Assembly (NCBI GenBank): GCA_003254885.1
Contig: QANT01007153.1
Coordinates: 1-64,000, forward strand
Direction of reading: 5' to 3'
Length of the DNA stretch: 64,000 nucleotides
Source of the DNA: Purshia tridentata
Taxonomy: Eukaryota > Streptophyta > Magnoliopsida > Rosales > Rosaceae
This document shows, one piece after another, positions 13,569 through 28,200 of this stretch (positions are counted from its first letter, which is position 1; every line of letters begins with the position of its first letter). The notes beneath the pieces are model-generated. The model made no database searches, had not been told where the DNA came from, and saw nothing but the letters and a program-made list of their open reading frames with translations. A program made the translations under genes and the position numbers.

Positions 13569-16500
13569 TGCCGGCGGTCTCTACCCAATAACGGTATCCG
13601 ACCCACCCAGCAAAATTAAGGCCGACCCGGATCGGCGAACTTTAGCCCGGGTCGGAGCTTCCAACCCGAGTTTGTTGTTGTTTTTCAGCTGGAAGAATAA
13701 AAACGGAAACTGCAGAGCAAGAATGGAGGAGCAAACAAAAATGGGTTTTTATACAAACGACCCAAAGATAGAATGTTTCACAATGAATCTGCCTTCTCTC
13801 TCTCCAACTTTTTCTTTATTCCTTTAATTTTTCGCTGTTTTGGATTATTTTTTTTTTTTGCGGCAATTGCGGGAGATGGTGGATAGAAGAGATTATAATG
13901 CACGGCTTCTTCATGCAACAGAAAAACCAGCGAAATCAACGGAAAGAAGTGCCAAAGTTTTTAAACGAAATGTTGATGTTTTAAATATGATAATGCTTTC
14001 TTTGCTTTTTGAAAACATAAAGAGAATGCGTCATGCAATAGATGGCCGACGGGAGTAATGGGTTTTGTTTGTTTGCATGCTCTGTTTTCAGACTTTTTAT
14101 TCTGTGTGTTTGTTTCCATTCCTACTTTGTATTTTCCTGAAGTTAGGAAGTTTGTATTATGTGTGTAGTACTAATACTATAAACTATATAACCTACAAGT
14201 TACAACTATACAAGTGGTCCCAATTAATATATAGTATGAGTGGTTGTTGGGTCATGACTCATGGGTCATGGATTCATGGATAGTAGTTGTCTTGTTGACT
14301 AATGCCTAATCATAATGGCTTACTGCTTAACATAGGAGTGGGAATAGGTATTGTGGACAGGAACAAGAGATGGAGAGAGAGGAAATGGAAGAAAAGAAAA
14401 GAAGGGAGTTGATTAAAGTGGGGAAAGCAAAAGCCAAAAGGAGAAAGGAAAAACTCAAGCACCTTTCCTTCTCCACCTTGCTGTTCTGTTCACAACTTCA
14501 CAGTTTACACCACCAATTTGGCCCTTTGCCCAGTTCCCACCTCTAAGTTCTGACATTTGCCATCTGGGTCTTCTCCTTCAACTCATTACTCCCATGGCCC
14601 ACATGTTGAGTTTGATGGGATCCATTAAAATAATGGGGACAAGCATCTCTATGCTGAAACTAAACTAACTCAAGTTTATGACTTTACGTTCCTCACAAGG
14701 CTCAAGTGGGTTTGATGCAGCTACCCAGCCCCCCCTAATGGGAATATGAAATATCTTATATGGATCTGGGTTTTTTTGGTAGGAGAACATGAGTATCTAA
14801 AGCTAATCTAATATTTTTCTAATTAGTGATGAGTGACATTGACCACATCTTCTTAAAAAAGTTCATTTTTAGACGCTGAAAATAAATTTGTAGTGGCGTT
14901 TCATATGATGTTTTGGGACCATGCCATTGGTGATGTATGTAAAAGTGGTTAGCTATAAGCCTATAATAGTGATACATTTAATAATGTCTGATAAAGTGCG
15001 CATAAATGTAAAGTTGTAAATTGAAGACCCAGGTGACTCAAGGACAGCTCAAATCTTACAAGTAAAAACTCAAAGCAATTCTGCAGTAAAACTATATGCA
15101 TGTATGAGTTAGGCCAATGGTTGACCTTAGAATTTCCCAAATAATCCGAAGACAGCTTAACTGACCTTGAGTCAAGATTTATCCGGATTTATATCTTATG
15201 CTCACACTAGAATGCATGGCTTTAGATCCTTTGCAGACTAGCAGCAGTTCAGACTATTCTCTGCAGGTTTTTATCTCAGGGTTTTAATTCTGAAACCTTT
15301 GCCATTAGCTTTACTGTGACTCTGTGAGGGTCTTTTTCCTTTTGATTCTCTTTTTATGTGTTGTATTTTGCCCTATTGGGTACATTTCCTCAGGCTTAAT
15401 TATAAGATAATATCCATCTTATTTCTTTAAGATAAATTAATTGGCATGTGATGTGTGCATGCCACCACTACTAGCCTACTACAACCCTCACCTTGAGCTA
15501 TGATTGCTGCCTCCCATGATCCAACCAAGATATATCTCATTGTACAAAGCTACTCAATAGCACTCATGCACAAGATAATATGATTAAAGGAATTATTAAA
15601 CTAATTATAACAATATTTGTGCAACAAACACACCATTAGCGATCTCCAACACCTAATTTCATAAGAGACCAACCCTTAAATGGAAGTGTCGTTTTTCTCA
15701 TAGTTTCATGATATAAGACTGTATAATTGAAAACCAAACCGATCAAACAGCATGTAGATTAATTGTAGGCATCACCATTTCAGGTGACAGAATATGAGGG
15801 ATTGTTGGGGTAGTTGAAGGTAGGTCTAGTGGAGCTGTCACTACCAATTACCAAAGACATAGTCCAACCACTTCACTCAAAAGTCAACATTAGGATTAAC
15901 TTAACTTACGTCTATCTCTCTTTGGTACAAGCATTAATATCTTATTTATGAGCCAAAATATAGAAGAACCAGTAACATTATAAGCTCCTCCGCCCTCATA
16001 ACTCACTTGCAAGGACAAAACTAAACAAAGTAAGTAGATATGCACTTTTACTTATTTTTTTAGGCAGGAAATATGTACTTTGAGAGACTGTTGCAGATTG
16101 TCTTTGTAAAAACCAAAAACAAATAGCTGACATTGCACATTGTGGTGATAATATGATAAAGTGGACTGTTTTCTGGTGCCAGTTGGGTTCTCTATCGGTA
16201 AGAGAAGTAATAGAATGATAACATCATTACCCTTCTTTGATAGGGCAAAGATCTTATGGGAATTACCTAAAAAATCAACACATGCATTATGCATAGATTG
16301 ACATTTTGTGCATTTTTGTGGTGCTAATGCATGTGCTAATCTTCGCACAAGCATAAAACCATAAAAGGATATAGATTCTTTAGTCTTTCTCCTTTCAGTT
16401 CTGCTTTGTGGTTTGGTCAATCCACTGCCGTATATAATATACGCTTATAGGGACTATAATGTTTGCCAGCCTGGGTTATTATTGTTATAATTAACACTAG

Positions 16501-17227
16501 GCTTTATTAATGTTTTACTTCGTGGAAGACTTCTACCGTGGTTGATGGGTCAAGGTTGGTCCCTTTAGTCAATGACTAATGCATCATTGTCTTCTTCTGT
16601 CCCCCTACTACAAAGCCTACAGTGTTTCTATGTCTATTTACTTGATTTTTGTCTAACCTACAATGATTTGACGGTGTACATGTATAGTTAGAACTTATAA
16701 CTTATATAAGTGCTAGACAATTACCCTTTCGAACACTCAAAATATTGCCAGTGACATCGACATGGTCTTTTCAGTCTTACAACCAACAATATAGTGGTCC
16801 ATTATTTTGACGTCTTATTCAGACTAGCTCATGCATGTGTAAGGAAGCTTGTATAAGATTCTCTTATTTTAAGAAAAAAAAAAGGCAAAAAAAGAAAAAA
16901 AAGAAAAAAGGGAATTGCTTACAGAGACCGACAAGAATAAGTCATTAGTTAGACATGGTTTATTCAATACCCCCTCTAAGACTCTAATCAACCAAGATTA
17001 GAATTGCAGCCTGGCCACATTGTGGTCTCTATCACACAGTTCACAGTTGACAGTAAACCAAAGAAGACGCAGCGGCTTGCCCACGTTCTTGGCATCAAGA
17101 CTGAGATTGCCCAAACCAGCAAAGCATGAGATACAATTGTGTGGAGCCAATGTAACTGGTCTACCTATATTGAATTTAACTTACTAATTTAATTCTTTAA
17201 GGAAATTAAGAAATTAGTCCTTGATTG
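13569..17227. other. Intergenic: kinase promoter side, nothing else recognised
   Basis: The first several hundred bases hold the kinase 5' leader and promoter. Beyond that the region is AT-rich with scattered short frames (13840-14058 plus, 16052-16420 minus) that match no family and lack splice partners. The right end is the 3' flank of the HNH gene. Confidence 0.55.
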
Positions 17228-19239
17228 CTATTTAGCCTCGTCGCCATATGGCAACTTGCAAGCAGCTGTTCGGTCTTTTGACTTGTACTGGCCAAGCATC
17301 TCAGCTACAGTTCTGCATCGGCACTCGTTTCCTGGCCGTATAACATTGCCGTACACAGCCATTTCGATTATGTCAAGCTCCTTATCTGCAAGTTAAGGAG
17401 ATGCGTGATTCTGAGATGCATGTTCACAAGTTCTAGTAAGTGCTACGAGATCAAGAAGGTCATCAAAAGTTTGGAATATCATTTCAAAACCTATGAATAG
17501 GTCAACATCAAAGTTCAATACCAAGTAGTGATTAAAGACTTTCAACTGTTGCAAGATCCAAATGACTGAATTAGGAATTTAATTTAAAGAAATTAACAAT
17601 GACATAGCTCTTGAATCCAATCTAGGTTTAGGACAGTTTTCCAAGACCAAGATTTGAGCTCTTTATGTTCAACTACAGGCAACAGGAAGTCAAGGATATT
17701 CTGAATTATTGTTCAGGCAATATAAGAGCATCAACACCAAAATGGTGATGAATGTTCTTGGTCATTTTGAGACATAAAGAGCAAATACTACACTAGCATT
17801 TGGACCTAAACTATTCTCATCGCAACTGTCTCTTTTAACTTTAAACAAAAAACAGTTCCTAGGCACTTTTCAAAACCGTCTGAATGCTTTTGGGGATAAT
17901 ATTTGGAATTACAATTAATGCATTATACGAACATCAGGACTTGACTTCTATGACTAAAAAAAATCGCATAGATTTCTTTTTACAGGAAACAAACTTTTAT
18001 TAAATATGAACAGATAGTACAAAACAGTGTATAAGATGCATCAACTACACAATACAACAGAATAATCACATAGATTCACGAAGCACTTTCTAAGCTTTGA
18101 TAATAGACACGAACAATAGAAACAAATGATACAATAGATTAGGGTTTAAGGTTTAGACATGTGCACTCTTAACTTGAGAATACATTGGTAATTTTCCCCA
18201 TAAAAGCAAAAGATACATACCATGAAGTGAACCTGTGTTTACAAGTAAAAGACAAAACCATTGTGCTCAACCCAATAACCAGGAATTCTGGGAAGGTATA
18301 AACTAAACAGAACAGAATATCCAATCTAATATAAAGAGTGAAGAAGAGAACATGGAAAGCATACCTGTAAACTTGACATCACAAGAATAACCTTTCAACT
18401 GATTTGCGTCGACCTGGTCTTTGTCTGATTTAAATCTGTTCACTCTTGTTTGAAGAATCTGGCAATTGTCTGCTATGGATTCACCACCTACAACACAATC
18501 CCAAATCTCAACAACCTCAAATAACAAATTGATTAACAAATCAAAGCCCCTTTTTTGTTTAAACTGAGGAACATAAAAGTAACAACTTTTGAAGCATTAT
18601 GCTATGGTTTTGAAAAATCCCAAAAGTCCAAATCAAGTAAAGCCACACAGAAACAATATAGAAGTCCAAGACTTTTAGGTTTCAATACATTGCTTCTTTT
18701 CCCACCATTCCTCAGCAACCAAAACTAGAATTGGATGAACAGATAGCGCAAATAAATTTCGAAAACAAAACGAAATCTTCAACATGTTTACACTACTTCA
18801 GAAGCAAAGCACAGAGACCCAATTCAAAAATTGAGCTCAAGCAACTGGTATATCCAATAAAAATGCAAAATTCGAAGTACCCAGTTCAAAAATCATCAAA
18901 ATCAATTTAACAAAGGTCAGAATGAAATGGAAACCATTCATTCGAAAAGTTGGGACCTTTAGAAAAGGGTACTATGTGATCGTACTCGAAGCAGAGGCAG
19001 CCCTGGCAGTTGCAGAAGCGCTTGCAGACAATGTTGCCAGCAGCGTCTTTGCGCCACCTCTCAGGGTGTCGACCTGGCACAATATCAGCCTTTGCCCAGC
19101 ACGCGCTCTTTGCTTTTGTGTCGAAGAACCGTGGTCTATCTTCACCATTACTGTTTCTACTGGTACTATTACCACCACGAGAACGGTGAGGAGAAGAAGA
19201 AGAAGAAGAAGAAGAAGAAGAAGGTGAAGAGGAACTCAT
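17228..19239 (-). CDS. HNH endonuclease-domain protein (At3g47490-like)
   Basis: Three minus-strand exons, 19239-18957, 18487-18365 and 17385-17228, join in frame to give 187 residues. The start is the ATG before the serine run; a frame continues upstream only through a TTG codon. Residues 1-30 are a low-complexity Ser tract. The conserved part has CWAKADIVPGRHPERWRKD, a Cys-rich patch (CKRFCNCQGCLC), and the HNH core: EYDHIVPFSKGG, then DNCQIL, then VNRFKSDK. The HNH arrangement D-H...N...N/K is intact, which suggests metal-dependent nucleic-acid binding or cleavage. The family is small, plant-conserved and poorly characterised. No transit peptide is evident. The two introns interrupt the domain, the first within the Gly-Gly of the motif. 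Confidence 0.85.
19192..19223. repeat. (GAA)n microsatellite encoding poly-Ser
   Basis: A trinucleotide repeat on the plus strand is read on the minus strand as TCT codons. It forms the N-terminal serine tract of the HNH protein and is likely length-polymorphic. Confidence 0.9.
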
Positions 19240-19940
19240 GGCTCTCTGTGATTGGACTGTCAAAGTGAATAGGAGGAGGAGCGAGAGAGTATAGAGGAGT
19301 GTGGTGCTGAAGCTGCGTTGTCATTTTGATGTGTTTGATAAGACGTCAACTTTGTCTTCTTTTTTCAGCCAAAACTCAAAAGTACGCTGTCGTTTTATCA
19401 GGCTAAGCATAAATGAGAGAAAGACCCGACCTTTGAATATATAAGAATAAATGGGCCACGAGCCCACTCATAACCTTTCACCGGGCCCATACCCAATACA
19501 AGAGTAACAATCGTAAACTCAACAACTCAGTCTTTCATCCACTACAAAGCCTAAATATGGAAGGTGAGGACTGATGAGATGAATTGGGCATTTTATAACA
19601 AGTTAGATCTGTAGCTTCCAATGGCAAACTTATTAAGTACGTGCAATTTTTTTATAGAGAAAATGAAATTCAAACTTGAGATCTCTACACACTAAAATAT
19701 AACTAATTGGTACAATATCGCCTATTTCTTCAGCAAGTTCTTTGGACAATGTCTCATACAGAGCATAAGTAGTAAAATAGTATGTGATGGGAGAATTTTC
19801 ATTCATCAATTGTAAGCAAGAAACATGTCTGATGGTGTCATTTTTTTAGACCATATGAAAATATACAATATGCAACACATTAATTTTTCTATTTTTTGAA
19901 GAAGTAAACAATGAAAAAATGGCATCAGACATGCACATAT
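19240..19940. other. Intergenic between HNH gene 5' end and DUF538 3' end
   Basis: The left part holds the HNH promoter and 5' leader, with purine-rich sequence near 19270-19300. The right part is the DUF538 3' flank. Nothing else is recognised. Confidence 0.6.
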
Positions 19941-21768
19941 TTAGAATTCTTCAACTTTAACACCATCACGAGGCATTTCATATGCATCTTTAGGCCTTGA
20001 TTTCTTCATTCCAGCAGTGAACCAAACTTTGTCAGACTTGTAGCCCTCCACAGTAACACTTGTGACCTTAACCCACACCAGAACCTTAGTCTTCATTCCT
20101 TCTATTCCACTGAGCTTTCCCCTTGACAGTCTTGCTTTGACACGAAGGCTGTACCTTACAACAGATGAGTCCTTGAAGCTCACCTCAAAGGGAGATGGCA
20201 AGTACACAATGAGCTTCCCCTTTGCTTCATCAAATTCGTAACATGTTATGTTTCGGGGAAACAGGCCGGGAGGAAGGTTGTACTCGCGGAGAAGATCTGG
20301 CAAGGCTTTCTGTGGCTTACCTGAAAAAGAAGAGCAGAAGGGTCAGCTTCGTTGAGAGTGTGAGTCTGCATCTGTGCAATAGTTTCTATCCCACTATACG
20401 CAGAAAATAAGATATCACTGTGAAAATTTGAAGCATATACATATGTAACTACTGAAAGTCATGCTACTTCTAGTTCTAATAAATGAAGTGAAATTCCATG
20501 TGATTAAAGGCTAATTTCAATTTTCAATCAATGCATACAATACACAAATTAAGATGTATAATTATATTCATTATATTATTAATTTTTTTCATGACTTTTG
20601 AAATGGAATGAGTGATTTTTAGTGTAAAACTGCAGCAACCGAGCTTTAAGGCATTCAAAAGTTGGATGGAAATTAAGTAACCCTTGGATTGGTCAGTGGT
20701 CTAACTCAGTTTGTGTCACAAATGTTAAGAAGTCCAAATCAATATTTACAAAGCCAAGCCAACTCATAATTAAAGGATAGGCCAGCATTAAGTGAGATCT
20801 ATTAATCAACATCATTGACTGATGACAATCTACCATACATGCATTTTATTGGTTATTTTTCCTAAGCACAGTAGTAACATTTGCTTTTAATTTCCTGGTT
20901 TGTTGATTTTATCTGATAAAATTAAATTAGTGATCTTCAGATCAGTTGCTTTTGAATTAGTGAAAGTTGTGAATTTCAGCTTTTCAAGTGCAAATGCAGG
21001 GACTAGAAGATGACAAGAGGAACTTGCTTTTTAAAATGCCACTGGTTCCTATTTTCTACCTTGCTACCCCATAAAATTTGAAAAGATCTACAAATGAAAG
21101 ATGTACAAGCCTAACAGGAACATGGCTCAATACTTGAAAAACTAGAATTTAGAAGAAAAAATATTTCGGAATCAGTAAAATGGGAAGGAATGATATGACA
21201 ATCAACAAAAAGATGGCATTATGAACATGTTCTTAGATATATTTAGTTAAGGTAATTAAAAACAGCTCCATACCTTTCAGCTTGTTGAACATCCATTTTG
21301 CCTTCTCCTCAACAGTGTTTGAGAATGACTGGAATAGAAATTAAGGAAGAAACTAGTCAAGAACTGAAGTTTATATGCACTCATTAATCTAAACATTGTC
21401 AAATATGACCTGATCTTCATCTTCATCACCATTGGACAAGATTCAAAAAAAACCAAATAAAAATACAATTAATTTAGATATCTGAATTCAAATTGAAGAC
21501 AATGTGGTAAGTTCTTTTCCCTTTAAAGATCTTATATCCCGAAAAAGAAGCAAAAAGAAAAAGAAAACACCAAGAAGACAATATTCAAGAAGAACGCGAG
21601 GGAGAGAGAGAGAGAAACAGAGATTCAGAAAAAGGGGTAGAGAGTGTTCGTGAGTGTGTGAACTGGGAAGTGGGTACATACAGAGAGGTCTTCAGTGATG
21701 TTGGAGATCTCTTCCTTGGCTTTCTTGGAAATCCAAAAGCTCCCAACTTTTGTCAGAGCTTTCTCCAT
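19941..21768 (-). CDS. DUF538 family protein
   Basis: Three minus-strand exons, 21768-21682, 21328-21274 and 20320-19941, give 173 residues. The second intron is long, about 950 bp. The N-terminus MEKALTKVGSFWISKKAKEE, a short helix (residues about 30-48), and then KALPDLLREYNLPPGLFPRN with the block CYEFDEAKGKLIVYLPSPFE are typical of plant DUF538. The domain is a beta-rich fold related to bactericidal/permeability-increasing lipid-binding proteins. No signal peptide is visible, unlike many secreted DUF538 members, so a cytosolic form is likely. Members are linked to stress, trichome and cell-wall phenotypes, but the biochemical role is unproven. The family call is firm; the function is unknown. 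Confidence 0.92.
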
Positions 21769-23052
21769 ATTTTCCCTTTGCCTTTCTCACTCCTCTGGGG
21801 CACTCTCGATCTGAACCAGTGAGGAAGAAGAAGAAGTAGTAGTTCTTTCACGCAAACAATACCTCACTGAAGCTCTCTCCTCTCTCTCTCTCTCCCTCTC
21901 TGTGAGAAAAACAGAGGGATGAATGATGAGTGATAATCATATGACAAATGAGCGGCAACTGTCAGTGTGCCAACTCACAAAACAATACTGTGAGAAGAAA
22001 AAACGGCGTCGTAACAAAGAATTGATTAAAGAAGCGCATTATTATTAATGAATAAAATTCCATTATATAACAAAATATTATTCCCAATCTTAAAATTATC
22101 ATTCCAGGGCGCTACGTGCATAAAATAATTGTACCTTATGCATGTGAGGACTGTACGTTGCAAAATCTAACAAGCCCTCTCTTTTGTATAGACATATTAG
22201 ACTCGATATGTTTTATTTTGGTATTTTGCTCTCTTTTTTTGCCATTATTTTGGTATTTTACTTTAAATAAACTAATAATGGTGTCTTCTGGCAAAAAAAG
22301 AAGTATCAATGGTCTATTTGCAGCTAAATTGTTTCTTTTTTAAGACCCACACATCATCGACTCCGAATTTTTATCTTAAAATTTTCTAAAATATATGCGA
22401 TTTTAATATAAAATTAAAATATAATTCATAAATCTTGTTGTATACGACATACTACATACTAATATATAACCAAATAAGGTACAGGTAACAACACAAGCGT
22501 GCATAATGCACCTGTCTGTCACATGTTGGAGAATTTGGCCTTTGCACAATTGCTCTGGCATCCCATGTTGCATGTTCTATCTCACTCACATTGAATTGTT
22601 GCTTGGATTTTCTCCAAAAAAAAAGGGTTTATGGAATTATTAATTGCAGGAAAGCAGGCAAAACATTTTGATGAAAGCAAAATATTTCCAAGAACAAGAA
22701 ACCAAACCAAGCTTTTGGTTTTGGTGATCACAAAGCACTGGCGGATCATACACAGCACTCCTGATGAGTTGTGACCTCGAAAAATCCTCCAAAATCCAAA
22801 ATCAAATTTCCAAAGCACAAAAAAACAATGTTTCATCCTATGATTAATCCCCATTACTCTTGCTCTTTTCACATCACATTTCCACTGCCTTATTGTGATC
22901 TCTCTACTTTCACTCACACAATTTCAGGTACTAATTCTTCAACTACCATGCATGAATGGATTTTGATTCATAGACAGTACTTACTAGTTGCTTTTGTACC
23001 AACAGAATTGTGATTCTGTCACTTTTTTAGGGTATTTAATTGATTGGAAAAT
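21769..23052. other. Divergent promoter region between DUF538 and WEB genes
   Basis: The two genes are transcribed away from each other, so both promoters lie here. CT-rich microsatellite sequence at about 21876-21900 is in the probable DUF538 leader. AT-rich DNA follows. The final few hundred bases are the WEB gene's leader region. No further gene is recognised. Confidence 0.55.
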
Positions 23053-25286
23053 ATGGGAGAGATTGATACCAAACCAATTGAATCAGTCCAGGCTGCTTTG
23101 TCCTTGTTTGAAGAAAAAGCTGAACAGCGAAAAACCTGGCCTACTGGCGCTGATGTAAGATGATCTAACTCTGTTTCTTTGTGTACTAGTAACTAGTAAA
23201 GTTTAGTTGTTTTGGGATGGATAATATTCTTTTAATCTTTGAGTTTGAACTTTGATCTATAATTTCTAGCTCATACCTTCATATTCTATTTATGCACGCA
23301 ACCATGCTGTGGATTTAAATATGTCACATATGATCATCATTTGGTATTTTATAGGGTTTCTAAGTTGAATTTCTATTTGGGTATACCTACATACCTATGC
23401 AATTTGTTTAGTTGATGTATAGTGTGTATATAAGTGGATGTATTTTTCGTAGTACGTGTGGAAATTTTATATTTGAAGATGCTATATGCAACTATGCATG
23501 CATGAGTAAATGATCTTCATAATGTTTGATAGTGCTTCCCACATTGTACTTTGTGCAGAGAGAGTGTGAGAAAGAGAGAGAGCTTGAAGGAGTACTAAAG
23601 GATTTGGCCAATTACAAGGTACAACTGGAAGCAAAGGATGCTGCCTACATGGAAGCACTTGTTAACCTGGAACACCACCAGTACACAGCAGATGAACTTT
23701 CCACCTTGCTCAGAAACATTGAGATTGAGAGAGACAAATACATAGAGGAATGCAAAGGGGCTAGGACTCAGGCATGCCAACTTGAGTCCAAGGTGAGGGA
23801 GATGGCTGATCAGCTATCAGAAACTGTGAAGGTCAGAGAGCAGCTTTTGCATGTTTTTAATGAGTTGAAAGCCGCGCAAGCAGAGCTGCTTAGCATGGAA
23901 GCACAACTCGCTGATGCCAGAGATTCGGAGCTCAAGGCTCTAACACAAGCGGAATTGATGGAAAACGCTCTCCACATGGAGGAAGAGAGGACAGAAGAGC
24001 TTCTGAAACGTGTCTCGGAGCTCAATGATGCCATACACGTGTTGAAGATTGCTGCTGTTGAAACTGAGAAAGACAAGTTGGCAATGTTATCTGAGAAACA
24101 TGCTGAGATTGAGTTAGCAACACAAGCTTATGTTCAAGCACAGGAGCAGCTAGAAGATATGAGAAAACAAACTGAAATGATGCAGCATTTGAAGAATCAG
24201 CACCTTTCAAAGTCTGCATGTATTGAAATTCTTCAATTTGAGTTTGAAGAGGAAAAGGAAAAACTTAGTTTGTCTAAGAAGGCTGCTTCTGATGCTATAG
24301 ATGATTTGAAGCAGCTACAAGGAGAGTTAGAAGTGAAGGAAAGAAAGATTTTGAATCAAGAAGTTCTCATTGAGGCACTAGAAATGGAACTGAATCAATT
24401 AAAACTAGAGCTGGTGAATGCACATGAAGTGGCCAACCGCTTGAAGGGTGATGTTGAAATTCTTACCGGTGACTTACACAAGGCCCAAATTGAGATTGAA
24501 GAGATCATGTCAACTGAAAACAAAGCACAGGTTGAGATAGCACTTCTGCAAGCTGAGCTTCATAGAGGGAGGTCAAAAATTGCAGCAGCAGAGGCAGCAG
24601 AGGCAGAGGCAGCTGAAGCAAGAACTGATAGTGTTAAATCTGGGCTGTACCTTGCAATTCAGCAGTTAGAAATCGAAGCACAGAGTGCTAAGAAGGAGAA
24701 TAGAATGCTGAATGAAGGATCATATAGGGAAGAAAAAGAAACTGATGAACACTCTCTCCTTGTCAATCCTCATTCGGACAAAGATGCTCAGGATGTTGAA
24801 GTTTCCAAAATTGATCAACTGAAGGCAGAAGCTGAAGAGACAAAAGATGAGAATGATGCCCAAGTAACTATTTCATTGAAGGAATATGAGTCCTTGATTA
24901 TGAAGGCTGAGAAGGCTGGTCAAATTCCCTTGTCATTGGAGGAAGGTTTTAGTCAGTTAAGCACCATGGACAATAAGTCTGAATTGGAAAGTTTGAAGAA
25001 GGAGTTGGGAGTTGCAATGGAAAAGATTGCACAATTTAGGAACCGGGCAGAACAGGCCGTTACTAGGGCTGATCTGGCTGAGAAAGCTAAATCAGGACTG
25101 GAGGAAAAGATAAAGCATTGGCGAGAGCACAAGCAAAAGAGAAAAGCTGCTCTTGCTGCACTTAGGGAGGTAACTAAGCCTCCTGCTTATGAATATGATG
25201 CCTCTACCGAACTTAACCCTCCTATACATGAAGAAACACAAAAAAAATATCAGCCATTAGGCAAGGTACTTAACTTGAAATTCTAG
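23053..25286 (+). CDS. WEB family coiled-coil protein (DUF827), At3g51720/At2g38370-like
   Basis: Two exons, 23053-23154 and 23559-25286, join in phase to give 609 residues. The first exon encodes MGEIDTKPIESVQAALSLFE, the conserved WEB N-terminal box. The rest is almost continuous heptad coiled coil rich in Glu, Lys, Leu and Ala. There is an Ala/Glu run at about residues 345-365, then a less helical acidic linker. The C-terminal WEB block has the pattern AEKAKSGLEEKIKHWREHKQ and ends with PLGKVLNLKF. No membrane segment or signal peptide is visible. In Arabidopsis, WEB1 and PMI2 keep up the speed of chloroplast photorelocation with actin. This clade is more distant from them, so that role is only suggested. 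Confidence 0.92.
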
Positions 25287-28200
25287 TTGCTCTTTGTTTA
25301 GTTTAGGTGAATGGCAAATTCTAGCTGTATTATTGTTTATTGTATCAGGAGCTTGGATCAATAATAACAATCTCTTATTTTTCTAATATTGTGTTTTTTC
25401 CTTGTAAAATCATTCCTTAGGCTTTCATTTCATATTTATACACACATCTTCCTTTCTTATTTATAATTGATCATTTTCCTGAGGAGCATTCAGTCCCAAA
25501 TTGACATATTTGAACAGTAATCTTGTCATTTTGTTGAACCTCTGAAAATATCAGTTGTGGGATCTGTGTCTACACCTAGAGAAAATTATTTACATTACCA
25601 TCCCTTCTACAAAACCCTCAAGATTGTTGGTTGTAATATATCATTCACTTGAGCATGAAGTGGACATACAGTCTCAAAGATTTGAACTTCTTCACCCAAC
25701 AAACAGTGTATGATACAAACATAACACAAAGTGAAAATTCCTATATTAGAACTTAGAAGATGAATTCCAAACATTACAATACAAATGGTTTGAAGCACAA
25801 ATGAACAATGTCTGAAGGGGAAGTCTTCTGTTTTAAAAACTGATAGCTTAATTTACTGCTGAAATTAGTGAAAATTAATAGATTATAACTTTGAATGCTC
25901 TCCAAAATAGAACAATAGCCTAGTATAGACAGACTCCACATTACTGACCTCAGGCAACTGCCTGACCATACCAACAGGTTTGCCACCTTAAAAAGTCAGA
26001 GTTAAATGGCCTGTAGTCTTTATTTTTTTAGTTTGTTGGGCCATTAGAGGCTGTTGTCCTTGAATTCAAGGTACTTCACAGCTGAAAGGTTTATTATAAC
26101 ATCAGTTTGCACAATGTAGAACATTGAGCAGACCCAGTACAGCATTTTGAAGCTTGGAAATGAAAGGGGGAGAAGGTTTAGCACAGAATCGGAAGTGAAC
26201 CGGGGGTTTAGATATGAGGTTAATAGCTGGGGTGGGATAAAGTTTGGGCTAAGTGTAAGCTCAGTTGGGAAAGCCCACATATAATGGATCCAAAATAATG
26301 TTTAGCCTTCATACAACCAGTTGGGAAAGCCCAAGTAGCATTGCACTTGAAAAAACCAAAAACCAAAGAGCAAAGGAGTTCTTTTTACAAAAAAGAAAAA
26401 AGAAATAAAAGAGTAAAAGAGTTCTAATGATAATGTAGCCCTTGTCAATCCCCCATTATAGCCAAAACAGGTTTAGCCTTAGGATTAGCAATTAGCATGC
26501 ACATAGTGACATGTATTGTGAACTGTGTACTTAATTTCTTTCTTCACACGCAATTAAGGTCAAGGGTCCCCGCACGTGTGAGGAATGGATGGGGCCATAT
26601 AATCTACAAGATTGCAATTAAGTGCACTTTTTAGACCAGAAGGAAGTAAATGAACTTTCTAGCACACGGGTGGTGTGGGGATTGTTGTACATGTTTGACC
26701 AGAGATTAATGTACTAATTCAGTTGTATATGACCGGAAAAATTATCACATTCGCCTAATTTAGTATGGTAATGAGATCTTTGTATATGAAGTACGATCGT
26801 CTAATTATCTTTTTGGTGTTAATATTGTGTTTATATCTAAAATAACATCTTTTTTATATTTAAAAACTAAAATTAAACATTTTGAGTATAGAATTTAGTA
26901 TTTAAAATTTACTATTAATAGGCATAAATGGAGTAGTTGAAGTCCAATTTCAAAGGAGAAATATATATGAGTGTGTGCGTGGTATTCTTATCTTAATTAG
27001 AAACATGATTCATTCACGGGTTTTAAACATGGTTTATAACACAAATCTATTCGTATCTTTGCTTTGACTACTTAACTTTGTTTTTCAGTAGTCTTCAACG
27101 TTATGATTAAAAAGATTATATGTTTTCTCTCTTCTTTTATGGATTTTAGATAATTAAAAAACTCATAATGATATTGATATGTCTTCTAGAGAGATCTCTT
27201 TCATCTCCATCTTAGCTGTTTCTTTAATTTATTTTAAATCAAGACAAAAAAAAACCAAAAATGTACTAAACAGGCTCTTATTTAGCCGTTACTTGAGAAA
27301 ACATCAACCACAAGATAATTAATGCTTAATTAAAAGAAAAACATGGGCTTGTCCTAGTTAATTACTTTGAAATGGATCGATTTATATAATTAATAAATAA
27401 CAAGTTGTGTGCATGAAGATAATTTAAGTGAAAAGAACTTCACTTTCTTAGTTTCTATAATATATATTGTCTCGTGTTGTATTATTATTATTATCATGGA
27501 TTGGTTTGGTCTTTCTTTTGATTTCTTTAATTTGTCATTTAAGCCAAATTAATAGCCGTTTCAAATCTACTAGGCTACTGAATATACATTTTATAAATGA
27601 ATTATGGACTTGAATAATTGCGCAACTCAGAAAAAGATATAAGATTATTTATTAGGGTATTACCAATTTACTATTAAATAAGATATGCACTTGAGCATCA
27701 CGTGGCTGGTTTGGTTTCTATTTCAACCTCGATCAGTCCAAAAACCCTAGCCTGTTATTCTTTGCAATTTGGAAGCTAATTCATGAGCAATGGGCCGGCC
27801 AATATCATGCTTCAAAATTCAAAACAAATTGAATATATTTTTATTGAATTATTGGCTGAGGACCATATATATGTTATTAAATTGAGATATTTGGATCATT
27901 CATCACAATAATTCATATAAAAGAACCCACTTTTTATATGTCCACATTCGATTACCTCATCATAAGTAGAAGATTTCTTTTTTGTCTGGCATGATTTACT
28001 TGCTTCATAAGTTTTTCATTGTGTTATTGTCATTTGTCACACGCTTAATTTCGAATATTAGTTTATCTAGGCAAATTACAAAAAGAGCTTTTCATAGTGT
28101 ATATGCATGCATGCTTGACTCCATTTTTCTTGGAACTTTCTTCTAGTGATTCAATTAAAAATTTGTGAATTTAAATTATTGATAATAATTTCAATACGAC

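Noticed and set aside
16052-16420. 122-codon minus-strand frame
   Set aside because: No recognisable domain, AT-rich, and isolated between genes.
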